From JACKBJ01 sp964549495 (GTDB taxonomy: Bacteria; Chloroflexota; Anaerolineae; Epilineales; Epilineaceae), in contig CAZJWJ010000005.1 of assembly GCA_964549495.1 (NCBI GenBank), positions 25,293 through 89,292 of the forward strand: 64,000 bases of DNA, written 5' to 3'. Positions within the stretch are counted from its first letter, which is position 1; the number at the start of each line of letters is the position of its first letter. The position numbers and the translations under genes were made by a program. Under the pieces are notes generated by a model. The model did no database searches. It was not told the origin of the DNA and worked only from the letters and a program-made list of their open reading frames with translations. This document shows positions 33,375-43,062 of this stretch, in pieces.

Positions 33375-35285
33375 CTAGGGACAGCTATTGATCCGTCCGG
33401 CGATCTGGCGGTAGATGCCGGCCAAGTCCTCGCCATCCGGCGCGAAGTAGTAGTCCGCCGGCGCGCTGGCGGCCTCCAGCAACAGGTCGCGCAGGATGTC
33501 GTCCGGCAGCCCGAGCCCGATGGTGAAGACCCGCGTGCCGGCCGCCTTGGCCGCCTCGGCCACGCGGAGCACGCTGCATTCCTGGCGGTCGCAGCCGGGA
33601 TGGTCGCTGCCCGGCCCGAAGGGCACCCGGTTGGGCAAGCCGTCGGTCAGGAGGATCATCACCGGATCGTTGCCGGCACGGCGCTGGCTGGCGTCGATGA
33701 CCGTCTGCCCCTCGGCCAAGGCCAAATCGAGGCGCGTGCCTTGCGCCACGCCATCCAAGAGCCCGTCGACCGCCGCCATCGCGGCCGCGCGGTCCTCTGT
33801 GAGGCCGATCGATGTCCATGCTCGGTCGTTGAAGCCGACCACGGCCACGCGATCACCACGGCCGCGCTCGTCGGGCTCCAGGCTCAGTTGGTCGACGAAG
33901 AGCCGCGCGGCTTCGATGGCCGCCTCGTGCTTGCTGCGGCCCAAGCGGGTCTCGCGGTACATCGAGGTCGACATGTCCAGGACCAGGACCGCGTCGGCGA
34001 ACTGGAACTCGGGGATGCAGACCTCTTCGTCCCAGGGGATCATCGGCAGGTAGATCTTGAAGATCGAGGGCGTCGGGGTGGCGCTGGGCAAGGGGGTCGC
34101 CGTCGGGGTCGCGCTGGGCAAGGGAGTGGCCGTCGGCGTGGGCGTCGGCGGCGGCGTCGGCGTGTTCGAAGCCGTCGGGGTCGGGGTCGGACAGAGGTCG
34201 ACCACCTCCATGTCCAGCTCCGGAGCCTGCAAGCGCTGTACCAAGCGGCCGCTGTCGACCACGGTCAGCTCGCCCTTGATCTTGGCCGGCCCCAGCTCCT
34301 CGGGCTTGACCTCGTAGGTGACGGTATAGGTCTGCAGGGCCTCCGGAGCCTCCCAGTTCCAGGTCAGGACCGTGCCGCCCTCCTCGCCCGCAGAGACCTC
34401 CGGCTCGCCGCCGGTCGCGCTCTCCTCGATGTATCGCAGGCCGGCCGGCAGCACTTGAGTCAGGTGCATCGATCGCACGTCGGCCCCGCGCGGGAAGTCC
34501 TTCATCTCGTCCTGGACCATCCGGCGCAGCTTGCCCGACTCGCTGTACTCGGTGTAGTTCCGCCGCTCCCGCGGCATCTCGGGCGCCACACGACAGTACC
34601 AACTGCCCGGCTCCATCGGGCAGCCGATCATCAGGTTGGCGTCCCGTTTGAGCGTTTGCGCGGCGCGCAGCATCGCCTGGCGCTGTTCTTCGTAATGGCT
34701 CTTGGTGTAGGCGTACATGATGACGATCTCGCAAGGCGTGTCATCGGACTCCCTGCGAGCTGCATCGAGCTCGCGACGGGCGAGATTCGCCGCCCGTTCG
34801 ACCGCTCCGTTCGGATTGTAGGAATTGTCCGCAGTCAGCTTGGCATAGACCTGCTCCACGCGATCGGTGAGCGCTTGCTTGGTCTGCGCACCGTTGTTGT
34901 CGTACTCGACGAGGGCCGCGCGCAGCGGCGTGTCAGGATCCAGATAGCGGTCGGCCCAGCGCTCGATCTCCTGCAGCGCCTTGCGCGACTCCTGCTCCTG
35001 CCAGCGATTCTGCGGCGTGTCGATGTGCACGAATATCACGTGCACCCCGCCCGGGCAGACCGGACATTGGGGCTCGACGGCCACCGTGATCTTGTTGGTG
35101 GCGCAGATCGAGACCTCGTCGGTGGTCATGGTGTTGGTGATCCCGCCGCCGCATTGACCCACCCGGGGTCCGGGCGGCTGGGCGGCCGGCGCGGCATCGG
35201 CCGGCGTTGGCATCCAGCGCAAGGCGACCAAGCTCAGACCGCATAGAACAGCGAAGAGCGCAAGGGCTCGCATCCACGAAGGCAT
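33375..35285 (-). CDS. exported von Willebrand factor A protein with Pro/Thr linker
   Basis: 636 residues from the ATG at 35285 (AGAGGGAG upstream). Signal peptide, then a first VWA-like domain (about 55-260) whose metal site is degenerate: HVIFVHIDTPQ replaces D-x-S-x-S. A DUF11/Ig-like beta domain follows (LPAGLRYIEESATGGEP), then a TPTPTP-rich linker running into IFKIYLPMIPW. The C-terminal VWA domain (about 440-636) has an intact metal site, LVLDMSTSMYRE, with Thr and Asp in the usual later loops. It is exported and probably binds a ligand or matrix protein. A full paralogue is encoded at 57884-59767 and keeps both metal sites. The partner is unknown. Confidence 0.85.
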   Translation of the reverse strand: MPSWMRALALFAVLCGLSLVALRWMPTPADAAPAAQPPGPRVGQCGGGITNTMTTDEVSICATNKITVAVEPQCPVCPGGVHVIFVHIDTPQNRWQEQESRKALQEIERWADRYLDPDTPLRAALVEYDNNGAQTKQALTDRVEQVYAKLTADNSYNPNGAVERAANLARRELDAARRESDDTPCEIVIMYAYTKSHYEEQRQAMLRAAQTLKRDANLMIGCPMEPGSWYCRVAPEMPRERRNYTEYSESGKLRRMVQDEMKDFPRGADVRSMHLTQVLPAGLRYIEESATGGEPEVSAGEEGGTVLTWNWEAPEALQTYTVTYEVKPEELGPAKIKGELTVVDSGRLVQRLQAPELDMEVVDLCPTPTPTASNTPTPPPTPTPTATPLPSATPTATPLPSATPTPSIFKIYLPMIPWDEEVCIPEFQFADAVLVLDMSTSMYRETRLGRSKHEAAIEAARLFVDQLSLEPDERGRGDRVAVVGFNDRAWTSIGLTEDRAAAMAAVDGLLDGVAQGTRLDLALAEGQTVIDASQRRAGNDPVMILLTDGLPNRVPFGPGSDHPGCDRQECSVLRVAEAAKAAGTRVFTIGLGLPDDILRDLLLEAASAPADYYFAPDGEDLAGIYRQIAGRINSCP

Positions 35286-35533
35286 CGATCCACTCCCTCT
35301 CTCGCCGTCGCCGGGCGGGTCGATGCCCGCGGGACCGATCGACATCGGATCCCCGGGGCACGACTCTGGCGCATCCAGCGGCGGCACCATATCGGCGTTT
35401 GCGAAGCACGGCATCCGGTCGCATCCTATCGCAGCCCGTCCAGGAGAGCCAGTCCGCATGCAGCGCAAGACGATGCATGTCCCGGCGACATCCGGCTGGC
35501 GGCAGCAATCCGACCAGGAGCCTTAACACGCCA

Positions 35534-36364
35534 GTGCCGAAAATTGGACAGCCCGATTTCGTCCCGAAGTTCACCCGCTCGCCGCTGCACCGCGTGCTTC
35601 TGCGCTGGCCGGCCTGCACCCTACTGGGCACGCTACCCGGCGCGGCCTGGCCGGCGTGGGCGCTCGAGCCGGTTTACCGCTTCTCGCCGGCGGCCTTCTG
35701 CATCACGCTCGCAAGCCTGGCCGCCCTGTCCTGGCTGGCCTTCCTTCACGGGGTGACGAGGGATCCTCGGCGCGGGAGCCGTTGGACGGCCGAGGGTCCG
35801 GATCCTGTCGGCGCCGAGTCCGGTAGTGGAAGCACGGTCGGCTACCCTCTCGGCATGGCGGCGATGGACCTGTTCGCCCTCGCCCGACGCAATGCCCGCT
35901 TCGCTCTGGCTGTGCTCCCCGTGGCGCTCGCCCTGCGACTGGCGCGTGCCGAAAGCCTCGATCTCGCAACCGCGGGACCCGTCGCGGATGGATCGCGTTC
36001 ATCGAGGGTTTCGCTCCTGGAACTCGATCCGCATGTGCTGGCCGCGATCGCGATCGGCGTCGCGCTGCTCCTGCTCGTCCGCTGCCGTGAAGCATCGCTC
36101 CTGGAGCTCCTGCCTTTGGCTCTGATCGCCGGGCTGATCGCGTGGGCTCCGCTCGGATCGTGGGCGGCAGATCTGGCATGGCCCGAGCCGGGATCCGCGG
36201 CCTGGTTGGTCGTCTGGCCCTTTTCGGCGCCGGGCCTCGTCGGAACGGGCCCCGGAGCCTGGGCTGGTCTGGGCGGGCTGGTCTGGGCCGCGTGGCTGGA
36301 GCTGCTGGCCCGGTCGCGCCACCCGCTTGGCGGTGGCTTCGAACCGCAGCCGAAACCGCATTGA
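35534..36364 (+). CDS. hypothetical membrane protein
   Basis: 276 residues from a GTG at 35534; the ATG at 35856 would give 169. The frame has hydrophobic segments (LLRWPACTLLGTLPGAAW, FCITLASLAALSWLAFL, FALAVLPVALALRL, VLAAIAIGVALLLLV, LLPLALIAGLIAWAPLG) and a Pro-rich C-terminus. I recognise no family and see no strong ribosome site. Coding is supported by hydrophobicity rather than motifs; the start and even the reality of the 5' third are uncertain. It diverges from the VWA gene with 248 bases between starts, in which I see no clear promoter. Confidence 0.42.
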   Translation: MPKIGQPDFVPKFTRSPLHRVLLRWPACTLLGTLPGAAWPAWALEPVYRFSPAAFCITLASLAALSWLAFLHGVTRDPRRGSRWTAEGPDPVGAESGSGSTVGYPLGMAAMDLFALARRNARFALAVLPVALALRLARAESLDLATAGPVADGSRSSRVSLLELDPHVLAAIAIGVALLLLVRCREASLLELLPLALIAGLIAWAPLGSWAADLAWPEPGSAAWLVVWPFSAPGLVGTGPGAWAGLGGLVWAAWLELLARSRHPLGGGFEPQPKPH

Positions 36365-36446
36365 TAACAGGTACTAGCGCAGCGTCTCGAGACGCCGCAA
36401 CGGTCCTGCGGAGGCCGACGCCGACATCGAAGCGAGGGAGCAGACG

Positions 36447-36944
36447 ATGGCCAAGCCGATCAAGCTCAACAGCATGCGCCGGCTCGAGTCGGCGGGGATC
36501 GACTTCGGCGTGCACCGCTACGATCCCACGCTTCGCTCGGCCGAGGCCGTGGCCGAGGCCTTGGGCCTGGAGGCCGGAGTGGTCTTCAAGACCCTGGTGG
36601 CGTCGACCCCCGAAGGCCCGGCCATCCTGGCCCTGATCCCGGGCGATCGGCAGCTGGACACCAAGGCCCTGGCGCGGGCCGCCGGGGTCAAGCGCGCGGC
36701 CATGGCCTCACAGGTCGAGGCCGAAGCGCTGACCGGTCTGCAGATCGGCGGCATCTCGCCCTTGGCCACCGCCGTCCGGATGCGGACCTTCGTCGACCAG
36801 CGGTCCGCGGAGCTGCCGGCGGGTCGGGTCGTGATCAGCGCCGGCCGGCGCGGATTCCAGCTGGAGCTGGCCGTCGAGGATCTGCTGGCGGTCACCGATG
36901 GCCGCCTGGCTCGGCTCTGCCGTGACGGGCAGGATCCGGCATAA
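36447..36944 (+). CDS. ybaK: Cys-tRNA(Pro)/aminoacyl-tRNA deacylase, YbaK/EbsC family
   Basis: 165 residues; AGGGAG eight bases before the ATG. Family features are VHRYDP near the N-terminus, the catalytic lysine in VVFKTLVAS (Lys48), and the signature GGISPLA near residue 110. The enzyme hydrolyses mischarged Cys-tRNA(Pro) or related mischarged tRNAs in the cytoplasm. Length is normal. It stands alone between the membrane protein and a large propeller gene. Assignment is firm, exact tRNA specificity is not. Confidence 0.93.
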   Translation: MAKPIKLNSMRRLESAGIDFGVHRYDPTLRSAEAVAEALGLEAGVVFKTLVASTPEGPAILALIPGDRQLDTKALARAAGVKRAAMASQVEAEALTGLQIGGISPLATAVRMRTFVDQRSAELPAGRVVISAGRRGFQLELAVEDLLAVTDGRLARLCRDGQDPA

Positions 36945-37130
36945 CTTTCCGACCCGCTCTTCGTCTTGTATGTCGGCGTGCGCGATCCCATTCCCCTGTC
37001 ACCCCGTCCCGGTTCGCGGATCGCGCTCCATCTCACCCGCTCATCCGACGCAGCCGCATCCCGCATCGCCCGGCGAGGATCGCGACCACGGCTCCGGGCC
37101 GCATCCGTCCGGACCCGCCCGAGGATTGCC

Positions 37131-40100
37131 TTGACCCCCCAAGCCAAGCGTTCGCCCATGCTCCGCCTGCCGCGCGTCGCGCTCCTCGCGGCGCTGCTCC
37201 TAGCGAGCCTGACGACGGCCCGCGGTCTGGTCTCCGGCCAGACGCCGGCCGAAGGCCCCTTGGCCGGTGGCCGCTGGGAAACACTGGCCAACGGTGATCG
37301 CATCTCGCGGATCTTGCACGAGGACGATGTGATCTGGTCGGCCACCGATGGTGGCGGCGTGCTTCGCTGGTCGCAGGCGGATCGAAGCTCCGAGCAGTAC
37401 CTGGCGCCCCAGGACGGTCTGGCCTCGAATCGGGTCTGGGACCTGGCCCGCGACGCGCAAGACCGGCTCTGGGCGGCCACCGAACGGGGTCTATCGCGCT
37501 ACGACGAGGCCGCGGACCGCTGGGTGACGATCACGCCCGAGCAGTCCGAGGGCATGCCGGCCCGGGTGGTGCGCGCCCTGCTGCCGGCGGCCGAGGGCGG
37601 TCTGTGGGTCGGCTTCGGGCAGGAATGGGATCCCGAGCTGCCACATCCCCGCACCGGCGCGCCGGGAGCCTTCGCGCCCGGCGGGCTAGCCCGCTACCTG
37701 CCGGACGAGGACCGCTGGGTGGACCGTTTCGTAGCAGAGATCGAAACAGATCTGCAGGGCAGCCGCTACATCTCGCTGGCCTCCGACAACATCACCCGGC
37801 TGGCCTATGGTTCGGACGGAATCCTTTGGGTGGGCACACAGCCCTATTACCTCTGGGACCGGTCGGCTTGTGGCGACGAGTGCAGCCCGGAGGATGGCGC
37901 ATGGATCAGAGCCGGCGGCGGTCTGGCGGCCTATCAGGGCGGGGAATGGGCTCGCTGGAATGCCGCGGACAGCTCGGCCAGCTGCTATCCCAGCCACGTA
38001 ACGGACCTGGCCGCCGATGTCGACGGTCGGATGTGGGTCGGCACCCTCGGCCGAGGCCTCTTGGTCTTGCGCCAGGGCTTGACCGTGCGCAGCTGTGCCG
38101 CGGGCCTGGCCTACTACACCCAGCCGCGGCGGGCGAACATCGAGGGCGGCTTGCGTGGCAACACCGTCTGGTCGGTCGATGTGGCGCCGGACGGCAAGAT
38201 CTGGATCGGCCACGGCGAGGGCAACGACGTGGGCCAGGGCATCGCCATCCTGGACCACAAGGGCACGTTTTCCGATTCCTCCGCCTGCGATAGCTGCCAG
38301 AGCGACGACGACTGGAGCTACGTCGACCTGGATGGCGTGGCCGGCGAGAGCGACGCCTTGGTGACGCAACTGCTCGTGACCGGCCACGACGAAGTCCTGA
38401 TGGGCACCCGCGACCACCGCAAGGGCGACGGTGAGGGCATCCGGCGTTACCGACCCAGCCAGGGCAGCTGGGAAGCCTTCCGCGACGCCGAGGACGGTTT
38501 GCCCAGCAACCACGTCCGCGCGGTGGAGGTCAATCCGGTCGACGGCAAGCTCTGGCTGAGCTTCGAGCGCAGGGGGGTCGCCCGTTTCGACGGCCAGCGT
38601 TGGCAGGGCTGGCGCATGTTCGGAGCTGGCCCGCAGGTCGGAAGCGTCACGCTGGAGTCGCGCGCCGGCTACGCTCTGGTACAGGTCGACATCCCCGATC
38701 GAGAGGCATATCAGGAACGCTTCCCGGTGCAGCCGGCCAGCGTCCGCGTGGCCGAGCATCCGATCGTCTACTCGGTCAAGCGCTACAAGGATCCGGCCGG
38801 CAACACCCCGGCCTACCTCGAGCTCAGCCCGCCGCTGATCCAGCCCGTCTCCGCCGGCGACGCGATCCGGGTGGTCGACCGCGGGCCGGCCAGCGACGCG
38901 AGCACCCAGATCGACTTCACGCCCGATGGTGCGGCTTGGATCGGCGGTCGAGAGACCGTGTGGCTGGGCGAGAACTGCCCTCCGGATCGCAAGCGCAGCG
39001 GCGAGTGCTGGCTGGATGGCGGCGTGTCGCGATTCGACGGACGACATTGGCGCAACTTCGATGAGGCCGGCAGCCAGATCCCGGATCAAGAGGTCCAGGC
39101 GGTGACGGTCGACAGGGCGGGTCAGGTCTGGATCGGCACCGGCGACGGCGGATCGGAAGGCGACGGTATCGGAGTCTATAATCCCCAGACCGCCAGCTGG
39201 ACCGTCTACGAGCGATCGACCATGCCCGGCGACAGCCGTATGGGCAGCAACGGCGTGGCAGACATCGCCATCGACCCCGAGAACGGCGACGTCTGGACCG
39301 CGCACCACGCGGTCGTCCAATACACCCAGAACCTGGGCGGAGGCTGGTCGCGCAGCTACATCGGCGGGGGCGTCTCGCGCTGGGACGGCGCCCGCTGGAC
39401 CACCTGGAGCAAGCCGGCGGCCAACCTCAAGGCCTTCGGTGTGGGAGGGGACGTGCGCAAGCTGCTGGTCGACCGCGGCCACGGCCGCATCTGGGCCGGC
39501 ACTTGGTCGCCCGCCGAGAGCTTCCACTGGCTGCAGGGTTACGGCATCGACGCCACCCTGAACTGGTGCGCGCTGGAATCCTGCGGCAACCAGGAATGGC
39601 AGTCCAAGGTCTGGCCGGGCGACGGCATCGTGGCCGCCCTGGCGCAGGATGCGAACGGTCATGTCTGGGCTGGCACCCACCGTAATGGCGCCGGCAAGGT
39701 CCCACCCGTGGCCGGGATCAAGCTTTACGACGGCAGCCGGTGGTTCGAGTACACCGCCGAGAACAGCGGCCTGGTTTCCAGTGAGGTGACGGCCCTGGCG
39801 CGCGAAGGCGAGTCGATGTGGATCGGCACGCTGGACGCCGGGCTCTCCCGCTGGTCCCCCGCCCTCCCGCCGACGGCGACGCCAAGCCGGGCGCCGGCCA
39901 GCGCCACCCCGCCGCCCTCCATCGAACCCAGCCCGACCTCGCTGGCCACCCGCCCGACGACCACCCCTAGCCGGACGCCGGGGCCGAGCCGCTGCGGGGC
40001 CGGCCAGCCTTGTCATCTCTTCCTCCCGGTCGTCCAGCTGCAGGCCAGCTGCCTGGGCTGCGGCCGGGCCACCGCCACCCCTGCGCCCGCCACCGCCACC

Positions 40101-41222
40101 CTCGGGCCCGGCAGCCCCCAGCCCAGCCCCACCGCCACGCGGCAGCCGAGCGCGACGGCGACGCCGCGACCCGGCATCACGCCGAGCGCGACTCCCGTGC
40201 TACCCACCCCGACCGAGCGGCCCGAGCAGAGCGCGACCCCCTCGCCGACCTCCACGCGCACGCCGACTTCGACCCGCACGCCCACCTCGACGGCCAGCGC
40301 CAGCCCGACCGCGACGCGCCAGGCCGAGCTGGCGCCCATCGGCACTTGGAGCATCTACGATCCCGGACCGCTGGCACGGTTGCCGCGCGAGAACCTCTAC
40401 GACGTGGATGGCACGGCGGCTGACGACGTCTGGCTGATCGGCGCCGCCGGCACCGCGCTCTACTGGGACGGCACGCAGCTCCTGCAGGAGACCCTGCCGG
40501 GCCAGAGCGACCTGCGCCGGATCCAGATGCTCTCGCAGCGCCGGGGCTTCATCGCCGGCGACGAGGGCACGGCCCTGGAGATGCGCTCCGGGCGCTGGGT
40601 GCGCGCCAACACCAACGCGGTGATCGACGATTGGCGCGGCCTGGCGGTCTTCGACACCATCGACGGGCCGCGGGGCTGGCTCCTGGGCGCCGGGCGAGGA
40701 AACCGCCTCTTCTTCGACGGCAGCAGCTGGAACACCACCTCGCCGGACGATCGGAACACCGGCCACAGCTACAGCGGCGTGGCCATGCTCGGCCCCAACA
40801 GCGCCGTCTCCATCCAGTCCAGCGGTGGCGGCCGGCTCTACGACTGGGATGGCGAACGCTGGTGGCCGGGCAGCTCGGTCGGCCCCATGCGCGACGTGCA
40901 CGTTCCGGTGCCCGGCATGGGCGTGATGGGCGGCGACAACGGCAGCGTGTATCGACTGGACGAGGGGGGCCTGTGGTCGCCGATGCCGGCCAAGCCGGTG
41001 ACCCGGGGCACGCCGGTCTATGGCCTGCACATGCTCTCCGAGGACCGCATCTACGCCAGCGCGGGCCAGAACGCCATCTTCACCTGGGATGGCGAACAGT
41101 GGCAGACCCAGCGCATCCTTGGCGCGCAGCGGGATATCTTCGGCATCTGGGTCAATCAGGATGCCACCGAGGGCTGGGCCGTCGGATCCGGCGGCCTGAT
41201 CCTGCGCTACGAGGCGCCCTAG
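37131..41222 (+). CDS. giant exported two-propeller protein (two-component-sensor-like ligand domains, no kinase)
   Basis: About 1363 residues from a TTG at 37131 with GAGGA five bases upstream; the ATG at 37158 (MLRLPRVALLAALLLA) is the alternative and lacks a site. After the signal peptide comes a Reg_prop-type beta-propeller region (to about residue 915) with repeats like IWSATDGGGVLRW, LWAATERGLSRYDE, MWVGTLGRGLLV, VWIGTGDGG and MWIGTLDAGLSRW, the outer sensor domain of hybrid two-component proteins. A Pro/Thr linker holds HLFLPVVQLQASCLGC. A second propeller (about 1070-1363, VDGTAADDVWLIGAAGTALYWD) completes it. No kinase or membrane domain follows, so it is a stand-alone secreted binder. 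Ligand unknown. Confidence 0.82.
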   Translation: MTPQAKRSPMLRLPRVALLAALLLASLTTARGLVSGQTPAEGPLAGGRWETLANGDRISRILHEDDVIWSATDGGGVLRWSQADRSSEQYLAPQDGLASNRVWDLARDAQDRLWAATERGLSRYDEAADRWVTITPEQSEGMPARVVRALLPAAEGGLWVGFGQEWDPELPHPRTGAPGAFAPGGLARYLPDEDRWVDRFVAEIETDLQGSRYISLASDNITRLAYGSDGILWVGTQPYYLWDRSACGDECSPEDGAWIRAGGGLAAYQGGEWARWNAADSSASCYPSHVTDLAADVDGRMWVGTLGRGLLVLRQGLTVRSCAAGLAYYTQPRRANIEGGLRGNTVWSVDVAPDGKIWIGHGEGNDVGQGIAILDHKGTFSDSSACDSCQSDDDWSYVDLDGVAGESDALVTQLLVTGHDEVLMGTRDHRKGDGEGIRRYRPSQGSWEAFRDAEDGLPSNHVRAVEVNPVDGKLWLSFERRGVARFDGQRWQGWRMFGAGPQVGSVTLESRAGYALVQVDIPDREAYQERFPVQPASVRVAEHPIVYSVKRYKDPAGNTPAYLELSPPLIQPVSAGDAIRVVDRGPASDASTQIDFTPDGAAWIGGRETVWLGENCPPDRKRSGECWLDGGVSRFDGRHWRNFDEAGSQIPDQEVQAVTVDRAGQVWIGTGDGGSEGDGIGVYNPQTASWTVYERSTMPGDSRMGSNGVADIAIDPENGDVWTAHHAVVQYTQNLGGGWSRSYIGGGVSRWDGARWTTWSKPAANLKAFGVGGDVRKLLVDRGHGRIWAGTWSPAESFHWLQGYGIDATLNWCALESCGNQEWQSKVWPGDGIVAALAQDANGHVWAGTHRNGAGKVPPVAGIKLYDGSRWFEYTAENSGLVSSEVTALAREGESMWIGTLDAGLSRWSPALPPTATPSRAPASATPPPSIEPSPTSLATRPTTTPSRTPGPSRCGAGQPCHLFLPVVQLQASCLGCGRATATPAPATATLGPGSPQPSPTATRQPSATATPRPGITPSATPVLPTPTERPEQSATPSPTSTRTPTSTRTPTSTASASPTATRQAELAPIGTWSIYDPGPLARLPRENLYDVDGTAADDVWLIGAAGTALYWDGTQLLQETLPGQSDLRRIQMLSQRRGFIAGDEGTALEMRSGRWVRANTNAVIDDWRGLAVFDTIDGPRGWLLGAGRGNRLFFDGSSWNTTSPDDRNTGHSYSGVAMLGPNSAVSIQSSGGGRLYDWDGERWWPGSSVGPMRDVHVPVPGMGVMGGDNGSVYRLDEGGLWSPMPAKPVTRGTPVYGLHMLSEDRIYASAGQNAIFTWDGEQWQTQRILGAQRDIFGIWVNQDATEGWAVGSGGLILRYEAP

Positions 41223-41278
41223 GAAGAAGCGATGGCGCGAGCCGCAGCGAAGCCATCCCGGCCGGCCGTGCTAGCATC

Positions 41279-42289
41279 ATGGGCATGCACGATACGGCAA
41301 GCCTGAGCGACCTGCTGACGAGCGCGCTCGATGCGCGTCGAGCGCTCCTGGCCGAACTGGAGGCCGAGGGCAGCGATTGCTTCCGGCTCTTCCACGGTGC
41401 CGTCGAGGGCCGGCCCGGTCTGGCCATCGACCGCTACGGAAGTTATCTACTGGCCCAAACCTGGCGCGAGCCGCTCGACGAGGCCGACCTAGCGACCATC
41501 GACGCGCGGCTGGCCAGGCCGTTCGACCTTCCCCTGGTATGGAACCACCGTGGCCCAGCCATTGGCCGAGCCCTCCCGCTTCCGGAAGGGTTACCGGAGG
41601 CTCCGACCGGCCGCGAGTTGGGTCTGCGCTACGAACTGCCCCCGCGGCATCGTGGGCAGGACCCCTTGCTCTTTCTCGACCTGCGCGTCGGGCGGCGGCT
41701 GCTGCTCGGGGAGAGCCGCGGCCGATCGGTGCTCAACCTCTTTGCCTACAGCTGCGGCCTGGGTGTGGCGGCGGCGGCCGGCGGGGCCAGCGAAGTGTGG
41801 AACGTCGATTTCTCCGGCGGCGCCCTGGAGGTCGGCCGTCGGAATGCCCGACTCAACGGCCTGCAGGAAGGTCCCTTCCACTACCTCGAACAGGACGTCC
41901 TGCCCGTCATCCGTCAGCTGGCCGGGCTCTCGGTTCCGCTTCGGCGGGGCAAGCACCGATCCTACATCCGGCTCGAGGCTCGCCAGTTCGATTGGGTGCT
42001 GCTCGATCCGCCCACTTGGGCCACGGGACCCTTCGGGGCGGTCGACATCCTGCGCGACTACCAGAGCCTCTTCAAGCCGGCCATCCTGGCCACGAGACCG
42101 GGCGGCGCGGTTCTGGCTACCCACCATGCGGCCCAGGTCCGCCTGGAAGATTGGCTGGACCAGCTCGAGCGCTGTGCCGAGAAGGCCGGCCGGCCCCTCG
42201 ACAGCTTGGAGGTCTTGATGCCCGAGGCCGACTTCCCCAGCCCCGACGGCCGGCCGCCGCTGAAGATCGCGATCGCCCGCCCGCGCTGA
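41279..42289 (+). CDS. class I SAM-dependent methyltransferase, RlmI-like (rRNA) family
   Basis: 336 residues from the ATG at 41279 (ATG at 41285 is an alternative). An N-terminal region (FRLFHGAVEGRPGLAIDRYG) is followed by a Rossmann domain. LLFLDLRVGRRLLL and VLNLFAYSCGLGVAAAAGGA correspond to the RlmI-type block DxRxNR...VLNLFSYTG. WNVDFSGGALEVGRRNARLNGL is motif II. The catalytic loop is LLDPPTWATG. Family members methylate cytidines in 23S rRNA. It stands alone and is followed at once by a strong palindrome over its stop codon. The PUA domain typical of RlmI is not evident, so the exact target is uncertain. Confidence 0.85.
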   Translation: MGMHDTASLSDLLTSALDARRALLAELEAEGSDCFRLFHGAVEGRPGLAIDRYGSYLLAQTWREPLDEADLATIDARLARPFDLPLVWNHRGPAIGRALPLPEGLPEAPTGRELGLRYELPPRHRGQDPLLFLDLRVGRRLLLGESRGRSVLNLFAYSCGLGVAAAAGGASEVWNVDFSGGALEVGRRNARLNGLQEGPFHYLEQDVLPVIRQLAGLSVPLRRGKHRSYIRLEARQFDWVLLDPPTWATGPFGAVDILRDYQSLFKPAILATRPGGAVLATHHAAQVRLEDWLDQLERCAEKAGRPLDSLEVLMPEADFPSPDGRPPLKIAIARPR

Positions 42290-42309
42290 GGGCTGGGCCA
42301 GCCCTCAGC
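42285..42309 (+). terminator. 25-bp palindrome over the stop codon
   Basis: A perfect 12-bp stem with a single central base (arms 42285-42296 and 42298-42309). The left arm contains the TGA stop codon of the methyltransferase gene. No T-tract. Confidence 0.55.
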
Positions 42310-42331
42310 CCAGACGCCCGGAGTGTCCGAG

Positions 42332-42994
42332 ATGATCCCGAACCGACGTCGCCCGGCTCCATCTTCCGGCTTGTACCTAGCCTTGGTCACGAGCACCCTA
42401 TTGGCCGCCTGCACGCGACCGACCAGCCCGCCGGAGCCGAGCTCCGTTCCCGCGATGGACTCGAGCCTCGCCTCGCCCGGCGGGCCGGGAGCTTTGGAGG
42501 TCGGGGGTGACGCGACGGCCGGCGGAACCGACATCGCGGACCCAACACGCCAAGCCATCGAGGCGACCGCCGTCTCACCCAAGGCGCGGGCGGAACTGGG
42601 CAGCCTGATCGTGGACGCCCTGCGCCGCGGCGAGCTGGAGATCGTGGCCACCAGCATGGGCGATCCCTTCCAGATCGCCCTCTGGCGCTCGGAAGGCCGC
42701 AGCCTACCTCCCCGGGAAGCGGCCGAGGAGCTGGCGATCCAGCATCTTCCGAACCCGGAGGCGCTGGAGATCGTCGATCCGCAGCCCGACCTGGCCGCCC
42801 TGCTCGACGGCACCGACCCGACCGCCCTCTGGGGGCCGGAGGTCGATCCGCTCTCGGCCCTGCTCACCCGAGGCTGGGGTCCGGAGGGCCAGGGCGAGGC
42901 CATGTTGATCCTGGCACGGCATCCGAGCGAGGCCCGGGCCTACTGGCACGCCCTGCTGCTGGCCCCGCTCGGTTTCGATCGGCCGCTGCCCTGA
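42332..42994 (+). CDS. small lipoprotein of unknown function
   Basis: 220 residues from the ATG at 42332, placed eight bases after GGAG; a GTG at 42323 is possible. The signal ends in a lipobox (TLLAAC). A Ser/Pro/Gly-rich spacer (to about 75) precedes a compact domain: ELGSLIVDALRRGELEIVATSMGDPFQIALWRSEGRSLPP, then WGPEVDPLSALLTRGWGPEGQGEA. From memory, similar lipoproteins with MGDxFxIxxWRSEG and GWGxxGQGEA occur in Chloroflexota, but I can name no function. The next gene is convergent. Confidence 0.7.
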   Translation: MIPNRRRPAPSSGLYLALVTSTLLAACTRPTSPPEPSSVPAMDSSLASPGGPGALEVGGDATAGGTDIADPTRQAIEATAVSPKARAELGSLIVDALRRGELEIVATSMGDPFQIALWRSEGRSLPPREAAEELAIQHLPNPEALEIVDPQPDLAALLDGTDPTALWGPEVDPLSALLTRGWGPEGQGEAMLILARHPSEARAYWHALLLAPLGFDRPLP

Positions 42995-43062
42995 TCTAGG
43001 CCGCGTTCGCGGACTCGGCCTGGTTTCCCTGGCACCCGAACCTCCCGCGGACAGACCGGCGA

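Noticed and set aside
36382..36395. GCGTCTCGAGACGC palindrome before ybaK
   Set aside because: Perfect 14-bp palindrome, but with no loop, no neighbouring promoter elements and no second copy; chance is likely in such DNA.
37686..40016. 776-residue minus-strand frame opposite the propeller gene
   Set aside because: Shadow of a repetitive GC-rich gene; the plus frame has clear propeller repeats and a signal peptide.
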